A stretch of DNA of 64,000 bases from Arcticibacterium sp964021845 (lineage in GTDB: Bacteria; Bacteroidota; Bacteroidia; Cytophagales; Spirosomataceae), in the NCBI RefSeq assembly GCF_964021845.1, contig NZ_CAXHZC010000011.1:30508-94507 (forward strand). The letters run 5' to 3'. Shown here in pieces: positions 60,998 through 64,000 of the stretch; position 1 is the stretch's first letter; every line of letters starts with the position of its first letter. The notes under the pieces were generated by a model. It was not told the origin of the DNA and did not search any database. It saw only the letters and a program-made list of their open reading frames with translations. The position numbers were made by a program, and so were the translations under genes.

Positions 60998-63133
60998 ATG
61001 AAGAACCTAATCCTTATTTTTGCCGTTTTAACGGCTTGTACACCAAAATCTGAAAAAATGCCTTATCAATGGCCTGACGCCAAAGCTCCCATAGCAGAGA
61101 AAAAAGAACATATTAGAACTATTCATGGAGATTCGGTGGCTGATCCTTATTACTGGATGTATGATTATTTTGGCAAAGGTCCTGATAGTCAGAATGTGGT
61201 AGACTATTTAGAAGCAGAAAATGCCTATTTGAAAATTAAGATGGGTAAAACGGAAGCCCTTCAAACAGAGCTTTTTAATGAAATGAAAGGCAGAATAAAA
61301 GAGAAGGATGAAAGTGTGCCTTATCTTAAAAATGGCTATTACTATTATTCCAGAACAGAAGAAGGTAAGGAGTACTATAAATATTGCCGTAGGAAGGGAA
61401 GTATGGAAGCTCCTGAAGAGATACTACTTGATGTGGATGCCATGGCTGAAGGTAAAGCATATTTTGCGGCAACAGGCATGACAATTAGTGAAGATAACAA
61501 ACTCTTGGCTTATGCGGTAGATGAAATATCTAGAAGGGAGTATACCATATATATCAAAAACTTAGAAACTGGCGAGATTCTGAAAGATAAGATTGCCAAT
61601 ACTGAGGGTGACCCTGTCTGGGCAAATGATAACTCTACGCTATTTTATACTGCTAAGAATCCTGTAACACTCCTTTCGGAGAAAATATATAGCCATAAAC
61701 TCGGTACTGGCGTGTTGAAAGACAAACTTGTTTATGAGGAGAAAGATAAATCAAATTATATAGGCGTTTATAAGAGTAAAAACAGCGAGTGGATTTGGAT
61801 TTACTCTATGGCTACTACTTCTTCGGAGGCTAGGTTTATTAATGCTAATGAGGCAAATTCCGATTTTAAAGTATTTCAGCCGAGAGTAAAAGATGTACTT
61901 TATGATGTAGCGGCACTAGAAGACCGTTTCATCATTAGAACAAATGCCGATGGTGCAGAAAATTTCAAATTGATGGAATCACCACTTACAGCTACCACCA
62001 AAGAAAATTGGAAATCTTATAAAGCTCATGACACAGAGGTATTAATAGAAGGGATTGATGAGTTTAAAAACTATTTGGTCATTCAGCAGCGTAAAAATGG
62101 TTTGACGGAGTTAAATGTTCAAAACCTTAGTACAGGAAAAGAGCATCTTATTTCATTTGATGAGGCCACTTATGATGCAGGTTTGGCAGGAAACAGAGAG
62201 TTCGATGCTAAATTATTGAGGTACAGGTATACCTCTATGATTACGCCAAGCTCTGTTTTTGATTATGATATGGATAGTCGCGATAAAACTTTACTTAAGC
62301 AGCAAGAGGTTTTGGGAGGCTATGATAAGTCGGAATATGTTACAGAAAGACTTTATGCTACCGCAAGAGATGGCGTAAAGGTGCCTATTTCAATAGTCTA
62401 TAAGAAAGGTTTTAAGAAGAATGGAAGTTCTCCTCTTTTAGAGTACGCTTACGGTTCTTATGGTTACAGTATGGATGCCTCTTTTAGTAGCAGCCGTTTG
62501 AGTCTTTTAGATAGAGGTTTTGCTTTTGCCATAGCTCATATTAGAGGAGGGCAAGAAATGGGAAGGCATTGGTATCTTGACGGGAAACTGATGAAAAAGA
62601 TGAACACCTTTAATGATTTTATTGATTGTGGTAAATTCTTGATTGCCGAAGGTTATACATCATCAAAGCATCTTTATGCCAATGGAGGTTCTGCTGGAGG
62701 TTTATTAATGGGTGCTGTGGCTAATTTGGCACCAGATTTATATAATGGTTTGATAGCTGATGTTCCTTTTGTAGATGTGGTCAATACCATGTTAGATGAG
62801 GAAATTCCATTAACTACTAACGAGTATGACGAGTGGGGGAATCCTAATGAGAAAGAAGCTTATGAATACATTAAAAGTTATTCTCCTTATGAAAATATTG
62901 AGGCTAAAAAATATCCTAATTTATTAGTAACCACAGGTCTACATGATTCTCAAGTGCAATACTTTGAACCCGCTAAATGGGTCGCAAAGTTGAGAGACTT
63001 AAAAACGGATGACAATGTGGTACTTCTAAAAACTAACATGGATTTTGGGCACGGAGGTGCTTCAGGAAGGTTTGATTATTTGCACGATGTTTCATTGAGA
63101 TATGCTTTTTTATTAGCTTTGGAAGAAAACTAA
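60998..63133 (+). CDS. S9 family oligopeptidase (prolyl oligopeptidase / oligopeptidase B type)
   Basis: The 711-residue product has a short lipoprotein-like signal (LIFAVLTACTPKS; Cys14), a beta-propeller (about 60-420) and a C-terminal alpha/beta hydrolase. The triad is Ser565 (NGGSAGGLLMG), Asp650 (GLHDSQVQYFE) and His685 (MDFGHGGASGRF). The HIRGGQEMGRHWYLDGKLMK block is typical of oligopeptidase B. It should cleave short peptides in the periplasm or at the membrane. It is followed after 46 bases by a regulator gene. Confidence 0.95.
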   Translation: MKNLILIFAVLTACTPKSEKMPYQWPDAKAPIAEKKEHIRTIHGDSVADPYYWMYDYFGKGPDSQNVVDYLEAENAYLKIKMGKTEALQTELFNEMKGRIKEKDESVPYLKNGYYYYSRTEEGKEYYKYCRRKGSMEAPEEILLDVDAMAEGKAYFAATGMTISEDNKLLAYAVDEISRREYTIYIKNLETGEILKDKIANTEGDPVWANDNSTLFYTAKNPVTLLSEKIYSHKLGTGVLKDKLVYEEKDKSNYIGVYKSKNSEWIWIYSMATTSSEARFINANEANSDFKVFQPRVKDVLYDVAALEDRFIIRTNADGAENFKLMESPLTATTKENWKSYKAHDTEVLIEGIDEFKNYLVIQQRKNGLTELNVQNLSTGKEHLISFDEATYDAGLAGNREFDAKLLRYRYTSMITPSSVFDYDMDSRDKTLLKQQEVLGGYDKSEYVTERLYATARDGVKVPISIVYKKGFKKNGSSPLLEYAYGSYGYSMDASFSSSRLSLLDRGFAFAIAHIRGGQEMGRHWYLDGKLMKKMNTFNDFIDCGKFLIAEGYTSSKHLYANGGSAGGLLMGAVANLAPDLYNGLIADVPFVDVVNTMLDEEIPLTTNEYDEWGNPNEKEAYEYIKSYSPYENIEAKKYPNLLVTTGLHDSQVQYFEPAKWVAKLRDLKTDDNVVLLKTNMDFGHGGASGRFDYLHDVSLRYAFLLALEEN

Positions 63134-63179
63134 ATTTTTCAGGCCTATAAATACACGACACACTAAAAAAGCCTATGAA

Positions 63180-63875
63180 GTGAAATTAAGAAGTATTGTA
63201 GTAGAAGATGATATCTTAGCTAGAAAAATGCTCGAGCATTTGTGTGAAAAACATGAATCCTTAGAGCATTTACAGTCCTTTGAGTCTGCAGAGGATGCTC
63301 TAGTTTTTTTAGAAACCATAGACGTTGACCTAATATGGCTTGATGTAGAAATGGGAGAGCTTAATGGTTTTGATTTATTGAAGCGTTTGGCAAATCCGCC
63401 TTCCGTTATTATGACCACCTCTAGCTCAGCCTATGCTTTTGAAGCTTATCAGCACGATATTGTAGATTATATCCTCAAACCTATTAAACTAGATAGATTA
63501 AACGCGGCTGTCACAAAAGTGATGTCTTTAGAGAAACACAATCCTAAAGAAACCGAAGTTGCTGACAATGACATTTTTATCAAATCGGAGAAGAAACATA
63601 TCAGGCTTTCGGTAGATGATATAGTGTATGTAGAGAACCTTAGCGACTATGTTAAGATTTGTACTAAATCAAATGTTCATATAGTACATGCTACCATGAA
63701 GAGCCTGGGAGAGAAATTGGGTGATGACTTTTTTAGAGTACATCGTTCTTTTCTTGTCAATTTAAATAAGGTAAAGGACGTAGATGACAATAATCTAATA
63801 GCAGGTGGAAGAGAAATTCCCATCAGCAGAAGAACTAAAACAGAGTTTTTAGAAAAACTTAATATTCTAAAATAG
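63180..63875 (+). CDS. LytTR family response regulator
   Basis: The product is 231 residues from the GTG at 63180, with no better ATG nearby. The N-terminal receiver domain has its acidic pocket (VVEDDILARK) and phosphorylatable Asp55 (LIWLDVEMGELNGFDLL). The conserved lysine is in YILKPIKLDR. The C-terminal LytTR DNA-binding domain reads KHIRLSVDDIVYVENLSDYV, then FFRVHRSFLVNLNKV and IPISRRTKTEFLEKL. No partner histidine kinase is seen in the window. Confidence 0.95.
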   Translation: MKLRSIVVEDDILARKMLEHLCEKHESLEHLQSFESAEDALVFLETIDVDLIWLDVEMGELNGFDLLKRLANPPSVIMTTSSSAYAFEAYQHDIVDYILKPIKLDRLNAAVTKVMSLEKHNPKETEVADNDIFIKSEKKHIRLSVDDIVYVENLSDYVKICTKSNVHIVHATMKSLGEKLGDDFFRVHRSFLVNLNKVKDVDDNNLIAGGREIPISRRTKTEFLEKLNILK

Positions 63876-63918
63876 AGGAAGTTCCCTTAAGTTTTAATGC
63901 TCCTCTCTACTGTCAAAA

Positions 63919-64000
63919 TAAGCATTCTAGCGAGCAAGTATTCTAAGTAAGCGTTTTAGCGAGCAAGTATTCTAAGTAAGCGTTTTAGCGAGCAAGTATT
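63919..64000. repeat. 29-bp tandem repeat array running off the window end
   Basis: The unit begins AGCGAGCAAGTATTCTAAGT and ends AAGCGTTTT. Copies start at 63929, 63958 and 63987 (the last is cut by the window edge after 14 bases). The two full copies look identical. The sequence before the first copy (TAAGCATTCT) is a variant unit end. The unit itself contains two related halves (AAGCGTTTTAGCGAGC and AAGTATTCTAAGT). There are no spacers, so it is a minisatellite-like array, not CRISPR. Confidence 0.9.

Noticed and set aside
63919..64000. CRISPR array
   Set aside because: The repeats are directly joined with no unique spacers, and no cas genes are in the window.

Overview
The window is a stretch of AT-rich bacterial chromosome. 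It has the marks of Bacteroidota, most likely a Cytophagales-type member. These include promoter-like TAnnTTTG elements, almost no Shine-Dalgarno sequences, a small Lacal_2735-type protein, a sulfite reductase with a C-terminal HEPN-like domain, GH92 and DUF1080 sugar-processing proteins, and zinc-less (C-minus) forms of L36 and S4. The placement is inferred from gene content alone. I see no rRNA, tRNA, prophage, insertion sequence or CRISPR array.

Positions 1-8.7 kb hold the distal spc operon joined to the alpha operon: rpsH (5' end cut off), rplF, rplR, rpsE, rpmD, rplO, secY, map, infA, rpmJ, rpsM, rpsK, rpsD, rpoA, rplQ, then a strong terminator. L15 carries a C-terminal helix-hairpin-helix extension, and several gaps between genes hold small stem-loops. 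From 8.8 to 14.9 kb is a MoxR-type cluster: RDD protein (divergent), SpoIIM-like, DUF4129, DUF4350, MoxR ATPase, DUF58. Two DUF805 paralogues follow.

From 16 to 22.5 kb are housekeeping genes: carA, a THUMP-type RNA methyltransferase, thrC, a LolA-like secreted protein and glgB. From 22.5 to 27 kb is a small surface-polysaccharide group (acyltransferase, O-antigen ligase/polymerase-like protein, GT4, GT2), followed by a STAS-like gene coupled to rnz.

From 28.3 to 35.2 kb is an assimilatory sulfate operon: sulfite reductase-HEPN, SUMT (siroheme), TauE/SafE exporter, APS reductase, CysD, CysN. A dyad operator overlaps its promoter. gltBD follows at 35.5-41.7 kb, with a structured leader. Then come rnhB, a SUMF1-like protein, a Tat-exported Gfo/Idh/MocA oxidoreductase, a fused gluconokinase/6-phosphogluconate dehydrogenase and an M20 amidohydrolase.

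From 48 to 64 kb are a possibly degenerate region, an SDR lacking its catalytic tyrosine next to a Lacal_2735 protein, a GH92 mannosidase lipoprotein, a 2,4-dienoyl-CoA reductase-type flavoprotein, and a TetR regulator divergent from a SulP transporter/beta-carbonic anhydrase pair. Two tandem operators lie between the TetR and SulP promoters. These are followed by a cytochrome c/FG-GAP lipoprotein flanked by near-identical terminator repeats, a DUF1080 protein, a glycosyltransferase, an S9 oligopeptidase, a LytTR response regulator, and a 29-bp tandem repeat array that runs off the window end.

No single cluster is an obviously new system. The best leads are the L15-HhH fusion, the chain of stem-loops in the ribosomal operon, the TetR/SulP/carbonic anhydrase switch, the sulfur operon operator, and the terminal tandem array.
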